DNA of 64,000 nt from Pseudomonas brassicacearum subsp. neoaurantiaca. Its GTDB lineage: Bacteria > Pseudomonadota > Gammaproteobacteria > Pseudomonadales > Pseudomonadaceae. The stretch covers positions 124,001 through 188,000 of the forward strand of contig NZ_VDLV01000003.1 in assembly GCF_013608025.1 (NCBI RefSeq). The letters run 5' to 3'. Within the stretch, counting starts at the first letter, position 1; each line of letters opens with the position of its first letter. Positions 27,163 through 36,643 of this stretch are shown here, piece after piece. The position numbers and the translations under genes are program-made. Below the pieces are notes generated by a model. The model worked only from the letters and a program-made list of their open reading frames with translations. It searched no databases and was not told where the DNA came from.

Positions 27163-27331
27163 CGGTGTCCTCTCCGTTCTCTGGCTGTTCGCCCTCCCAA
27201 TCAAATTTTTCTTATGACCCGGCCAAGGTTTTATTCGTTGGACGCGATCGGCTGTGCGCTCAAGAATCGGGGCAACGGTCTCCACGTCTGCGTCGTCGAG
27301 ACTCACAACAATAAAACCGTGGAGAACCACC

Positions 27332-28618
27332 ATGAGTGCACCCGACACGCTCGGCGTCCCCCAACCCCAGGCCCGTTCCGGTCCGTTCGATTGGTACCGC
27401 AACATCAACCAACAGGAACGCCGCACCTTCTGGAGCTGCAAGATCGGCTACGCCCTGGACGGCATGGACACGCAAATGCTCAGCTTCGTGGTGCCGACCC
27501 TGATTGCGATGTGGGGTATCACCACCGGACAGGCCGGGTTGATCCACACCAGCACCCTGATTGCCTCGGCCTTGGGCGGCTGGGTCGCCGGTATTCTCTC
27601 GGATCGCATCGGTCGGGTGCGCACCCTGCAACTGACGGTGCTGTGGTTCGCGTTCTTCACCTTCCTGTGCGGCTTTGCCCAGAGCTACGAACAACTGCTG
27701 ATCGCCCGCACCTTGATGGGCTTCGGTTTCGGCGGCGAATGGACCGCTGGCGCGGTGTTGATGGGCGAGGTGATCCGTGCCAAGGATCGCGGCAAGGCGG
27801 TAGGCATGGTGCAATCGGGCTGGGCGCTGGGCTGGGGCATGACGGCGATCCTGTATGCGCTGCTGTTCTCGGTGTTGCCACCGGAAGACGCCTGGCGCGC
27901 CTTGTTCATCCTCGGCATCGTGCCTGCCGTGTTCGTGATTTTCGTTCGCCGCCTGGTCAAGGATCCGGAAGTCTATAACCAGACCAAGGCGCGGCTGACG
28001 CCAGAAAATCCGGCGAAGTTCTACGAGATCTTCGCCCCCGGCATTCTCTTCACCACTATTCGCGCTTCGCTGCTGACCACCGGTGCCCTCGGTGGCTACT
28101 ACGCCATCACGTCCTGGTTGCCGACCTTCCTCAAGAACGAGCGTGGCCTGAGCGTCCTGAGTACCGGTGGCTACCTGGCGATGGTTATCGTCGGTTCGTA
28201 CGTGGGTTACGTGATCAGCGCGTACTTGAGCGACATCCTCGGTCGCAAGAAAAACTTCGTCCTGTTTGCCGTGGGCTCGTTCACCATCGTATTGCTGTAT
28301 ACCCAGGTGCCGGTGAGCAACAACGTGATGCTCTGGCTGGGCTTTCCCCTGGGTTTCTTCGCGTCGGGGATGTTCAGCGGCATGGGCTCGTTCCTCACCG
28401 AATTGTTTCCGACCCGCATCCGGGGTTCGGGCCAGGGGTTCTGCTACAACATTGGCCGGGCGGTGGCGGCGTTGTTCCCGCTGTTGATCGGTATCCTGAG
28501 CCAGAAGGTGCCGTTGAGTGTCGGCATCGGTGCGTTCGCGGCGGTGTCCTACGGCGTGGTGATCCTGGCGGCCCTGAGCCTGCCGGAAACCCAAGGCAAG
28601 CAGTTGGAAGCCGAGTAA
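27332..28618 (+). CDS. MFS transporter, probable acid/metabolite:H+ symporter
   Basis: 428 residues from the ATG with GGAG 8 bases upstream. Twelve membrane helices can be traced; the loop between helices 2 and 3 has GGWVAGILSDRIGRVR (MFS signature G-x-x-x-D-R-x-G-R) and its repeat ISAYLSDILGRKK lies between helices 8 and 9. It resembles the aromatic acid/metabolite:H+ symporter branch. It is 63 bases upstream of pxpABC on the same strand, which suggests it imports 5-oxoproline or a related compound; that link is inference. Confidence 0.88.
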   Translation: MSAPDTLGVPQPQARSGPFDWYRNINQQERRTFWSCKIGYALDGMDTQMLSFVVPTLIAMWGITTGQAGLIHTSTLIASALGGWVAGILSDRIGRVRTLQLTVLWFAFFTFLCGFAQSYEQLLIARTLMGFGFGGEWTAGAVLMGEVIRAKDRGKAVGMVQSGWALGWGMTAILYALLFSVLPPEDAWRALFILGIVPAVFVIFVRRLVKDPEVYNQTKARLTPENPAKFYEIFAPGILFTTIRASLLTTGALGGYYAITSWLPTFLKNERGLSVLSTGGYLAMVIVGSYVGYVISAYLSDILGRKKNFVLFAVGSFTIVLLYTQVPVSNNVMLWLGFPLGFFASGMFSGMGSFLTELFPTRIRGSGQGFCYNIGRAVAALFPLLIGILSQKVPLSVGIGAFAAVSYGVVILAALSLPETQGKQLEAE

Positions 28619-28681
28619 CTGATAACCTGTGGGATGCAAATCCCACGGTCATAGAAGAAAGAACCTACAGGAGCGTTCACC

Positions 28682-29434
28682 GTGAACCGCCTGCTATTGA
28701 ACTGCGACATCGGCGAAAGCTTCGGCAATTGGACCATGGGTCTGGACGCCGAGGTGATGCCCTTCATCGACTGCGCCAACATCGCCTGCGGCTTTCATGC
28801 CGGCGACCCGAGCATCATGCGCAAGACCGTCAGCCTGGCCCTGAGCCACGGCGTGCGGATCGGCGCGCACCCGGCCTATCAGGACCTGGCGGGTTTCGGC
28901 CGGCGTTCCATGGCCTATGGCGCCCAGGAACTGCAGGATCTGCTGCACTACCAGATCGGCGCCCTCGACGGCATCTGCCGCGCCCAGGGTGGACGCGTCA
29001 GCTACGTCAAGCCTCATGGCGCGATGTACAACGACATGATGGCCAACCCTGCGCAGCTGCGCGCCGTGATCCAGGCCGTCGCCGCTTATGACCGAGAGTT
29101 GCCGTTGATGCTCATGGCGACCCGTGACAACAGCGCCGCCCAGGCCTTGGGCGATGAGTACGGCGTGACCCTGTGGTTCGAAGCCTTCGCCGACCGGGCC
29201 TACGACAACGCCGGTCGCCTGGTCTCGCGGCAATCGCCAGGCGCGGTGCATCACGATCCCGAAGTCATCATCGGGCAGGCCTTGACGATCGCTCGTGGCG
29301 ATGCGCTGACCGCCAACGACGGCAGCGCTTTGCACCTGAAGGCCAACACTTTGTGCGTGCACGGCGACAACGCCAGTTCGGTGGCCGCCGTGCAACGCAT
29401 CCGCGAAGCCTTGGACCGGCAGAGTACGCCATGA
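28682..29434 (+). CDS. pxpA: 5-oxoprolinase subunit A (LamB/YcsF family)
   Basis: 250 residues, starting at GTG with AGGAG 8 bases upstream. [31 protein letters not shown] and [16 protein letters not shown] are the conserved LamB/YcsF blocks. PxpA works with PxpB and PxpC to hydrolyse the lactam 5-oxoproline to glutamate using ATP. Its stop overlaps the pxpB start (ATGA), a sign of coupled translation. Confidence 0.95.
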   Translation: MNRLLLNCDIGESFGNWTMGLDAEVMPFIDCANIACGFHAGDPSIMRKTVSLALSHGVRIGAHPAYQDLAGFGRRSMAYGAQELQDLLHYQIGALDGICRAQGGRVSYVKPHGAMYNDMMANPAQLRAVIQAVAAYDRELPLMLMATRDNSAAQALGDEYGVTLWFEAFADRAYDNAGRLVSRQSPGAVHHDPEVIIGQALTIARGDALTANDGSALHLKANTLCVHGDNASSVAAVQRIREALDRQSTP

Positions 29435-30135
29435 AACCACGGGTGGAAGTGGTGGCGGTGGATTGCCTGATGGTGCGCCTGTTCGATGAAATCGCCGAGG
29501 CCAATATGCCGTGGATGCTCGCCGCCAGCGAGCGTCTACGTCAGGTTTTCGCCGACGATCTGATCGACCTCGTGCCGTCCTATACGACCTTGATGGTGCA
29601 TTACGATTTGCTTGCCCTGACGCCGGCCCAGGCCCGCGATCTGGTCGGGGAAGCGCTGAACAATCTTTCCCCGGATGCCCGCTCTGCTGGGCAATGCCAT
29701 GTGCTGCCGGTGTGGTACGACCCCAGCGTCGGACCCGAGTTGGGTTTGCTGGCGAGTCGCAGCGGGCTGACGGTGGAGCAGGTGATCCGCCGCCACAGCG
29801 AGCGCGAATACCAGGTGTTTGCCCTGGGCTTTGCGCCAGGTTTTGCGTTCATGGGATTGGTGGACGAAGTGCTGGCCGCACCGCGCCTCGACACCCCGCG
29901 CAAGCGTGTAGCGGCAGGCAGCGTCGGCATTGCCGAACGCCAGACAGCGGCGTATCCGGTGGTCTCACCGGGCGGCTGGAATCTGATTGGGCGAACCCCG
30001 GCCAAATTGTTCGACCGCGAGCGCGACGGCTACAGCTTGATGCAGCCCGGTGACACGGTGCGTTTTGCCGCCGTCGATCACGCCGAATTCATCGCCCTGG
30101 GCGGTGACGACACACCGTTGGAGGCGCAGGCATGA
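29431..30135 (+). CDS. pxpB: 5-oxoprolinase subunit B (PxpB, KipI-like)
   Basis: 234 residues from ATG 29431, overlapping pxpA by four bases; the open frame further upstream is not used. Typical KipI/PxpB segments are [45 protein letters not shown] and [14 protein letters not shown]. It forms the ATP-dependent lactamase with PxpC. It overlaps pxpC by four bases as well. Confidence 0.95.
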   Translation: MKPRVEVVAVDCLMVRLFDEIAEANMPWMLAASERLRQVFADDLIDLVPSYTTLMVHYDLLALTPAQARDLVGEALNNLSPDARSAGQCHVLPVWYDPSVGPELGLLASRSGLTVEQVIRRHSEREYQVFALGFAPGFAFMGLVDEVLAAPRLDTPRKRVAAGSVGIAERQTAAYPVVSPGGWNLIGRTPAKLFDRERDGYSLMQPGDTVRFAAVDHAEFIALGGDDTPLEAQA

Positions 30136-31052
30136 GCCGTCTATTGATCGAGGCCAGCACCCCGCTGTGCCTGTTGCAGGACGCCGGCCGGTTCGGCGTG
30201 AGGCATCTGGGCGTGACCCAGGGCGGCGCGGCGGACTGGCTGTCGATGAGCTGGGCCAATTGGATGCTCGGCAACGCACTGGACGCGGCGGTGGTGGAGA
30301 TCACCCTTGGCGGCTTCACGGTAGTGGCCGAAGACGATTGCGTGCTGGCGCTGGCCGGGGCGGACCTCGGCGCGCGTATCGATGGCCAGGGCGTGGCGTC
30401 GTGGCGCTTCTTCAGTTTGCGCAAAGGCCAAGTGCTGGCGCTCACCCAGCCCGTGCTTGGCGCCCGGGCCTACCTGGCGGCGCCCGGCGGGTTCGACGCG
30501 CCGCATGTCCTGGGCAGCCGCTCGACCGTCGTGCGCGAAGAGCTCGGTGGCCTGGATGGGCGAGGGCGGGCGCTGAGTCGCGGTGAGCGCTTGAGCTATT
30601 CAGGCCCGGCGACGCCGCGGCCCATGCCGTACACGCGGATTCCGGATTTCCAGCAGGTGCAGCCGCTGGACCTGATTCTCGGCGCGCAGAACGGCGCGTT
30701 CAGTGGGCGCAGTCTGTTTGATGTGTTCAATACCGAGTGGACACTGGACAGTCGCGCCGACCGCATGGGCATGCGGCTGCTGGGCACTGCGCTGGAATAC
30801 CAGGGGCCGGCGATGATTTCCGAAGGTATTCCACTGGGTGCCGTTCAGGTGCCGCCGGACGGCCAGCCGATCGTGCTGCTCAACGATCGGCAAACCATCG
30901 GTGGTTATCCACGCCTGGGCGCGTTGACCCCGCTGTCCCTGGCCCGGCTGGCGCAATGCCTGCCGGGAACACCGGTGCGGTTGCGGCCGGTGGTGCAGGA
31001 GGTTGCGCATCGGCAGCAGGTTGAATGCCTGCAGGTGTTTTTGAAAGGCTAG
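30132..31052 (+). CDS. pxpC: 5-oxoprolinase subunit C (PxpC, KipA-like)
   Basis: 306 residues. QDAGRFGVRHLGVTQGGAADWLSMSWAN at the start and EGIPLGAVQVPPDGQPIVLLNDRQTIGGYP near the end are the biotin-dependent-carboxylase-like blocks of KipA/PxpC. It starts within the pxpB stop (ATGA). It completes the three-subunit 5-oxoprolinase, which clears spontaneously formed 5-oxoproline. Confidence 0.95.
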   Translation: MSRLLIEASTPLCLLQDAGRFGVRHLGVTQGGAADWLSMSWANWMLGNALDAAVVEITLGGFTVVAEDDCVLALAGADLGARIDGQGVASWRFFSLRKGQVLALTQPVLGARAYLAAPGGFDAPHVLGSRSTVVREELGGLDGRGRALSRGERLSYSGPATPRPMPYTRIPDFQQVQPLDLILGAQNGAFSGRSLFDVFNTEWTLDSRADRMGMRLLGTALEYQGPAMISEGIPLGAVQVPPDGQPIVLLNDRQTIGGYPRLGALTPLSLARLAQCLPGTPVRLRPVVQEVAHRQQVECLQVFLKG

Positions 31053-31055
31053 AAG

Positions 31056-31134
31056 CATCGCGAGCAAGCTCGCTCCCACAAGAGATCTCATGTGTGACGA
31101 AGATCTCTGTGGGAGCGAGCTTGCTCGCGATGAG
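31056..31134. repeat. REPIN, family B, outward orientation
   Basis: Two family B copies 4 bases after pxpC, arranged with GCTCGCTCCCACA at the inside left and TGTGGGAGCGAGC at the inside right, the reverse of most pairs here. The middle holds AGAGATCTC and AGATCTCT. Confidence 0.85.
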
Positions 31135-31156
31135 GCCCTAAAGGGCACCCGAAATC

Positions 31157-32335
31157 CTACTTGGAAAGAAACCGCATCCCTTCCTCCAACCCCCGCAGCG
31201 TCAGCGGATACATCCGGTCCTCCACCAACTCGCGCACGATGTTGGTCGAGGCGGTATACCCCCAGGTGTCCTTGGGGTACGGGTTGATCCATATGAGCTT
31301 CTTGTATTTCTCCATGAAGCGCTGCATCCACACATAACCAGCTTCTTCGTTCCAGTGTTCAACGCTGCCGCCGGCCTGGGTGATTTCATAGGGCGCCATG
31401 GCGGCGTCGCCGATAAAAATCACTTTGTAGTCGGCGCCGTACTTGTGCAGCAAGTCCTGGGTCGACGTGCGCTCCGACGTGCGGCGCAGGTTGTTCTTCC
31501 ACACCGATTCGTAGACGAAGTTGTGGAAGTAGAAATACTCCAAGTGCTTGAACTCGGTCTTGCAGGCCGAGAACAGTTCTTCGCAGATTTTCACGTGGGC
31601 ATCCATCGAGCCCCCGATGTCGAACAGCAGCAGGAGCTTGACGGTGTTGCGTCGCTCGGGACGCATCTGAATGTTGAGCAGGCCGGCATCCCGCGCGGTG
31701 TGGTCGATGGTGCCGTCGATGTCCAACTCTTCGGCCGCGCCCTGGCGGGCGAACTTGCGCAGTCGGCGCAGGGCGATCTTGATGTTGCGGGTGCCCAATT
31801 CCACTTGGTCGTCGAGGTTCTTGTATTCGCGCTGGTCCCAGACCTTGACGGCCTTGCCCTGGCGCTTGCCGGCGTCGCCGACGCGGATGCCCTCCGGGTT
31901 GAAGCCGCCGGAACCGAATGGGCTGGTTCCGCCGGTGCCGATCCATTTGTTGCCGCCGGCATGGCGTTCCTTCTGTTCTTCCAGGCGCTTCTTGAATTCT
32001 TCGATCAGCTTGTCCAGGCCGCCCAGGGATTGGATCTGCGCCCGTTCCTCGTCGGTCAGCGAACGCTCGAATTCCTTGCGCAACCAGTCTTCGGGGATCA
32101 GCGCCTGGAGGTGATCGTCGAGTTTTTCCAGGCCGTTGAAGTACGCGGCAAACGCCCGGTCGAACTTGTCGAAATGCCGTTCGTCCTTCACCAGGATTGC
32201 CCGGGACAGGTAATAGAATTCGTCCATGTCGGCGAAGATCACCCGCTGTTTCAGCGCGTTGATCAGGTCCAGCAATTCACGCACCGACACGGGCACCTTG
32301 GCGGCGCGCATCTCATTGAACAGGTTAAGCAGCAT
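31157..32335 (-). CDS. VWA domain protein (CoxE-like), partner of MoxR ATPase
   Basis: 392 residues. The N-terminal helical half (about 1-150) has VSVRELLDLINALKQRV and a charged linker; the C-terminal half is a von Willebrand A-like fold with LLLLFDIGGSMDAHVKICEELF as the MIDAS motif (DxGGS rather than DxSxS). No signal peptide or membrane helix is present. It starts 34 bases after the MoxR gene on the same strand, the classic MoxR/VWA chaperone-like pairing that assembles or activates other complexes. The client is unknown. Confidence 0.88.
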   Translation of the reverse strand: MLLNLFNEMRAAKVPVSVRELLDLINALKQRVIFADMDEFYYLSRAILVKDERHFDKFDRAFAAYFNGLEKLDDHLQALIPEDWLRKEFERSLTDEERAQIQSLGGLDKLIEEFKKRLEEQKERHAGGNKWIGTGGTSPFGSGGFNPEGIRVGDAGKRQGKAVKVWDQREYKNLDDQVELGTRNIKIALRRLRKFARQGAAEELDIDGTIDHTARDAGLLNIQMRPERRNTVKLLLLFDIGGSMDAHVKICEELFSACKTEFKHLEYFYFHNFVYESVWKNNLRRTSERTSTQDLLHKYGADYKVIFIGDAAMAPYEITQAGGSVEHWNEEAGYVWMQRFMEKYKKLIWINPYPKDTWGYTASTNIVRELVEDRMYPLTLRGLEEGMRFLSK

Positions 32336-32369
32336 GGCAATCGCCCTCGCTCTTGTTAAACGAAGAGGA

Positions 32370-33215
32370 TCAGCGGGTGCCGCGACGGCTCATGAACGCC
32401 AGGCGCTCGAGCAGTTGCACGTCCTGTTCGTTCTTGACCAGGGCGCCGGCCAGCGGCGGAATCGCCTTGGTCGGATCACGCTCGCGCAGCACCGCTTCGC
32501 CGATGTTGTCGGCCATCAGCAGCTTGAGCCAGTCCACCAGTTCGGAGGTGGAAGGTTTTTTCTTCAGGCCCGGCACCTTGCGCACGTCGAAGAACACGTC
32601 CAGCGCTTCGCTGACCAGGTCCTTCTTGATGTCCGGGTAATGCACATCGACGATTTTCTGCAGGGTGACGCGGTCGGGAAAGGCGATGTAGTGGAAGAAG
32701 CAGCGGCGCAGGAAGGCGTCCGGCAGTTCCTTTTCGTTGTTGGAAGTAATGATGATGATCGGGCGCTGCTTGGCCTTGATGGTTTCGTCGGTCTCGTAGA
32801 CATAGAATTCCATCTTGTCGAGTTCTTGCAGCAGGTCGTTGGGGAATTCGATGTCGGCCTTGTCGATCTCGTCGATCAGCAGGATTACCCGCTCCTCGGA
32901 CTCGAACGCTTCCCAGAGCTTGCCCTTCTTCAGGTAATTGCGCACGTCGTGGACCTTGTCCACGCCCAGCTGCGAATCCCGTAGGCGGCTGACCGCGTCG
33001 TACTCGTACAAGCCCTGGTGGGCCTTGGTGGTGGACTTGATGTGCCAAGTGATCAAGCGCGCGCCGAAGGACTCCGCCAATTGTTCGGCGAGCATGGTCT
33101 TGCCGGTGCCCGGCTCGCCCTTGACCAGCAACGGTCGCTCCAGGGTGATGGCGGCGTTGACGGCCAGTTTCAGGTCATCGGTAGCCACGTAGGCGCTGGT
33201 GCCTTCGAACTTCAT
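32370..33215 (-). CDS. MoxR-family AAA+ ATPase
   Basis: 281 residues from ATG 33215, which has GAGGA 6 bases upstream; a TTG two codons earlier is less likely. Walker A is VKGEPGTGKTMLAEQ (33-40), Walker B VILLIDEIDKADIEF, sensor 1 PIIIITSNNEKELPDAFLRRCFFHYI with the arginine finger pair. MoxR proteins use ATP to remodel partners together with VWA proteins, here encoded next. Confidence 0.92.
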   Translation of the reverse strand: MKFEGTSAYVATDDLKLAVNAAITLERPLLVKGEPGTGKTMLAEQLAESFGARLITWHIKSTTKAHQGLYEYDAVSRLRDSQLGVDKVHDVRNYLKKGKLWEAFESEERVILLIDEIDKADIEFPNDLLQELDKMEFYVYETDETIKAKQRPIIIITSNNEKELPDAFLRRCFFHYIAFPDRVTLQKIVDVHYPDIKKDLVSEALDVFFDVRKVPGLKKKPSTSELVDWLKLLMADNIGEAVLRERDPTKAIPPLAGALVKNEQDVQLLERLAFMSRRGTR

Positions 33216-33439
33216 CTGCAATTCCTCGAACGGTGTCGCCGGCCTGGACGAGGCAGGGCGTGCGAAATAAATGTCGTGCCCGACTATAACGCGAGGCCCC
33301 GCCGACTGTGAACGCAGACGCTGTATTCAGTCTCTGAATGGGTCGTCACATGTTGACTCAGTCTCGGCGGCTTGCCAGTATTGCATATCGCCAAATTGGC
33401 GATACATTGAAGCCGAAGTGTTTTAAGGCGAAGAGCTTC

Positions 33440-33533
33440 TGTGGCGAGGGAGCTTGCTCCCGCTCGAGTGCGCAGCGCTCGCAACTTTATGGGGCCGCTT
33501 CGCAGCCCAGCGGGAGCAAGCTCCCTCGCCACA
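33440..33533. repeat. REPIN, family A
   Basis: Inverted pair of family A copies in the 399-base gap between moxR and the DUF2442 gene. The rest of the gap shows nothing but leader sequence. Confidence 0.88.
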
Positions 33534-33614
33534 AATGCGCAACGCGAAAGTCATGTTTTAGTCGCTGGACTGGGTAAGGTCCCATCAGGCGCAATTGCTG
33601 GAGGACTGGCAACG

Positions 33615-34115
33615 ATGCTACCCATGAAAAGGCCCCGGCTATTGGCCGTACAGCCTTCATTACCGTTCAGTCTCGAGTTGACGTTTATCGACGGCCAGCG
33701 ATTGACGCTGGACTTGAGCGCTGATGTGCAACGTTACCCCGGCCTGAGGCCCTTGCTGGATAAGGACGCGTTTTCCGGTGTAACCCTGGGTGATGATGGC
33801 TGGAGCGTCGAATGGCCCGATCTGGATATTCAGATCGGCGCTGATACCTTGTATTTCGATGCGCTGGCGCAGAATGCCGTGGATGAAAACACTCGCATTT
33901 TCATCGACTGGCGTGCCCGTACCGGTTTGCCACTGAACAAGGCGGCCGAAGCGCTGGGCGTGAGTGCCCGTAGCATCAGTCGCTACAGCAGCGGTCGTGA
34001 GGCCGTACCGCGCTCGCTCGCTCTGGCATGCCTGGGCTGGGACTCGCTGCAAAGCGGAGCGGGCCGAGCAGTGGCAGAGCAAAAAGGTCGCTATCGCGTA
34101 ACGCCCAAGACTTAA
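33615..34115 (+). CDS. DUF2442-HTH fusion protein
   Basis: 166 residues from ATG 33615, with GGAGGA 9 bases upstream; an in-frame ATG three codons later is poorer. The N-terminal part (about 5-85) is a DUF2442 domain (SLELTFIDGQRLTLDLSADV ... WPDLDIQIGADTLYFDAL). The C-terminal part (about 105-145) is an XRE-like helix-turn-helix: LNKAAEALGVSARSISRYSSG. Stand-alone DUF2442 proteins are often toxin-antitoxin or DUF4160 partners; here the domains are joined and no toxin gene is adjacent. Its stop overlaps the convergent DUF748 gene by four bases (TTAA). Confidence 0.75.
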   Translation: MLPMKRPRLLAVQPSLPFSLELTFIDGQRLTLDLSADVQRYPGLRPLLDKDAFSGVTLGDDGWSVEWPDLDIQIGADTLYFDALAQNAVDENTRIFIDWRARTGLPLNKAAEALGVSARSISRYSSGREAVPRSLALACLGWDSLQSGAGRAVAEQKGRYRVTPKT

Positions 34116-35188
34116 TCCTTCGAAGGCGGCGGTTGCTCGTAGCGGGCATTGAAGGCCTGGACGAAACCATTGCGCAGAATCTGCAGGAAGGCTTCGAAGG
34201 CGCTGATGTCCTGCTGATGCACGTTGCCACTGAGCTCGACCCGGGTAGCGAACTGGTTCTTGCGCTGGTTTTTCAAGGCTGTTTCGCTTGTGCCGACCAA
34301 GGCTTCCCAGACCGAGCGGAAGATATTCTTGTTTTGGTTCTCCACGTCTTGCTGCCAGTCGAATACGTCCACATCACGCAGCAGTGGCTTGATATAACCG
34401 CTGAGCCGGGCGTTGTCGGCTTCGGCCTCTATCACCAGGTCGCCGTGGCCGGCGTTGAAGTCGAATTTTCCATAGGCCGCGGCGAAATCGTTCAGGCGCT
34501 TGAGCTCGATGTTGGTGGCACGCAAGCGGAAGTCGAAGTCCTCGAAATTACTCAAGGGGTCGAAAGTGGCCTGGACTTCCAGCGGCGCGTGTTCGGCCAC
34601 CAGGGCCTTGCCCTCGAAACGGGCGTCGCGCTTGCCTTCGGTGTCCACGACGTTGGTCAGGTTATAAAAACTGGCGTTGACATTCGTGGCCCGCAGGTTC
34701 ACTGGCGGCTTGGAGTCGAAGTTGCGAAAGGTCAGCTTGCCGTCGTTGATACGCACCTCGTTGAGCGTGATGGGCATCAGCTTGCTCAGTTGTTCACGCC
34801 AGTTGGTGCCCCGGCCTGTCTGGGAGTTCTCGCGGTTGGCCCCGCCGTCGACGAAGTTGACTTCCGGGTGGGCGAACTCCACTTCGGCGACAACCGCATG
34901 GTCATACCACAGCGAGTGCCAGCTTACGGACAGGTCGACCAACGGAGCGTCGACGAACGGCACCGGCACCTTGCCGTCGACCTTGGTGATCTTGAGACCG
35001 TTGATCCGATAGGCACCGCGCCAGAGCGCCAGATCGACGTCCGTGACTTGGCCATGGTAATCGCCCATGTGGGCCAGTTTATCGTTCAGGTAATTGCGCA
35101 CCAGATAAGGCAAGGCAAAATGCAGGGCCACCAGCAACGCAACGATGGCGACGAATGTCCACAGTGGCCAGCTGTATCGACGCTTCAT
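34112..35188 (-). CDS. DUF748/AsmA-like envelope protein
   Basis: 358 residues from ATG 35188, with GGAG 8-9 bases upstream; a longer open frame adds 26 codons. It has an N-terminal membrane anchor (FVAIVALLVALHFALPYLV) and then a periplasmic beta-rich domain with LNDKLAHMGDYHGQVTDVDL and YRINGLKITKVDG, as in AsmA/DUF748 proteins that are thought to span the periplasm and help lipid transport. Its role in this organism is not established. Confidence 0.8.
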   Translation of the reverse strand: MKRRYSWPLWTFVAIVALLVALHFALPYLVRNYLNDKLAHMGDYHGQVTDVDLALWRGAYRINGLKITKVDGKVPVPFVDAPLVDLSVSWHSLWYDHAVVAEVEFAHPEVNFVDGGANRENSQTGRGTNWREQLSKLMPITLNEVRINDGKLTFRNFDSKPPVNLRATNVNASFYNLTNVVDTEGKRDARFEGKALVAEHAPLEVQATFDPLSNFEDFDFRLRATNIELKRLNDFAAAYGKFDFNAGHGDLVIEAEADNARLSGYIKPLLRDVDVFDWQQDVENQNKNIFRSVWEALVGTSETALKNQRKNQFATRVELSGNVHQQDISAFEAFLQILRNGFVQAFNARYEQPPPSKD

Positions 35189-35314
35189 AAGAGTAGTCTC
35201 CGTTGTTAATGCCATTGACTGTCGTAACAACGGGAACGTTCGGTGCAACTGGACGGCCTTCGGCAACAGGCTTACCTTTGAACGCTAAATTTTCTCTGCA
35301 TTAAGGACCCGGCC

Positions 35315-36289
35315 ATGAGTCGTATCTACGCTGACAACGCCCATTCCATTGGCAATACGCCATTGGTGCAGATCAATCGCATCGCTCCACGCGGCGTGAC
35401 CATCCTGGCGAAGATCGAAGGGCGTAACCCGGGTTACTCGGTGAAATGCCGGATCGGCGCGAACATGATCTGGGACGCGGAAAGCTCCGGCAAACTCAAG
35501 CCTGGCATGACCATTGTCGAGCCGACTTCAGGCAATACCGGTATCGGCCTGGCGTTCGTGGCTGCCGCCCGTGGCTACAAGCTGACGCTGACCATGCCCG
35601 CCTCGATGAGCATCGAGCGGCGCAAAGTGCTCAAGGCCCTGGGCGCGGAGCTGGTGCTCACCGAGCCCGCCAAGGGCATGAAAGGTGCCATCGAAAAAGC
35701 CGCCGAGATCATGGCCAGCGACCCGTCGAAGTATTTCATGCCGCAGCAGTTCGATAACCCGGCAAACCCGGCGATCCACGAGAAAACCACCGGCCCGGAA
35801 ATCTGGAACGACACCGATGGCGCTGTAGATGTGCTGGTCGCTGGCGTAGGCACCGGCGGAACCATTACCGGGGTTTCGCGGTATATCAAGAACACCTGTG
35901 GCAAGCCGATCCTGTCGGTGGCGGTAGAGCCCGAGGCTTCGCCGGTGATCACCCAGGCGCTGGCGGGACAGGAGATCAAGCCCAGCCCCCACAAGATCCA
36001 GGGGATCGGCGCTGGTTTCGTGCCGAAGAACCTCGATCTGTCGATCGTGGACCAGGTCGAGCGGGTCACGGATGACGAATCCAAGGCCATGGCCCTGCGC
36101 TTGATGCAGGAAGAAGGCATCCTTTGCGGCATTTCCTGCGGCGCGGCCATGGTCGTGGCGGCGCGCCTGGCGGAGAAGCCGGAAATGCAGGGCAAGACCA
36201 TCGTCGTGATCCTGCCGGACTCGGGTGAACGCTACCTGTCGAGCATGCTGTTCAGTGATTTGTTTACCGAGCAGGAGATTCAGCAGTAA
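35315..36289 (+). CDS. cysK: Cysteine synthase A (O-acetylserine sulfhydrylase)
   Basis: 324 residues. The PLP lysine is K44 in [28 protein letters not shown] (about 71-80) binds the substrate carboxylate, and [15 protein letters not shown] (about 176-190) binds the PLP phosphate. It makes cysteine from O-acetylserine and sulfide. It is a single gene with an AAGGA ribosome site, followed by a REPIN. Confidence 0.96.
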   Translation: MSRIYADNAHSIGNTPLVQINRIAPRGVTILAKIEGRNPGYSVKCRIGANMIWDAESSGKLKPGMTIVEPTSGNTGIGLAFVAAARGYKLTLTMPASMSIERRKVLKALGAELVLTEPAKGMKGAIEKAAEIMASDPSKYFMPQQFDNPANPAIHEKTTGPEIWNDTDGAVDVLVAGVGTGGTITGVSRYIKNTCGKPILSVAVEPEASPVITQALAGQEIKPSPHKIQGIGAGFVPKNLDLSIVDQVERVTDDESKAMALRLMQEEGILCGISCGAAMVVAARLAEKPEMQGKTIVVILPDSGERYLSSMLFSDLFTEQEIQQ

Positions 36290-36312
36290 TACGGACGACA
36301 TGGGGCGCTTTT

Positions 36313-36428
36313 TGTGGCGAGGGAGCTTGCTCCCGCTGGCGTGCGAAGCGCGCCCCTGGGATTTGGCGATTCAGGTAAGTCCAAGGCGCCTGCTGCGCAG
36401 TCGAGCGGGAGCAAGCTCCCTCGCCACA
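36313..36428. repeat. REPIN, family A
   Basis: Inverted pair of family A copies 24 bases after cysK. The remaining 215 bases before lpxO are leader sequence with no gene. Confidence 0.88.
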
Positions 36429-36643
36429 AAAGCCCTTCGCCATCCAGAAGGCAAGTTGACTGAGTGCTCCGTGCATCAGCCAAGGTTCAGGCGACGCATG
36501 TTAACAAGGGCTTTGTTGCGTAATCCTCAACAGTGAATGTTGCGCCCTGCGGTGTTTTATCGGGATAAGGACGTTTAACATTGCCGGCCGCCGCGTCGGG
36601 CTAATGACGTTGCGCAAGTGGTTCCAGACAAGGAGTTGAAAGA

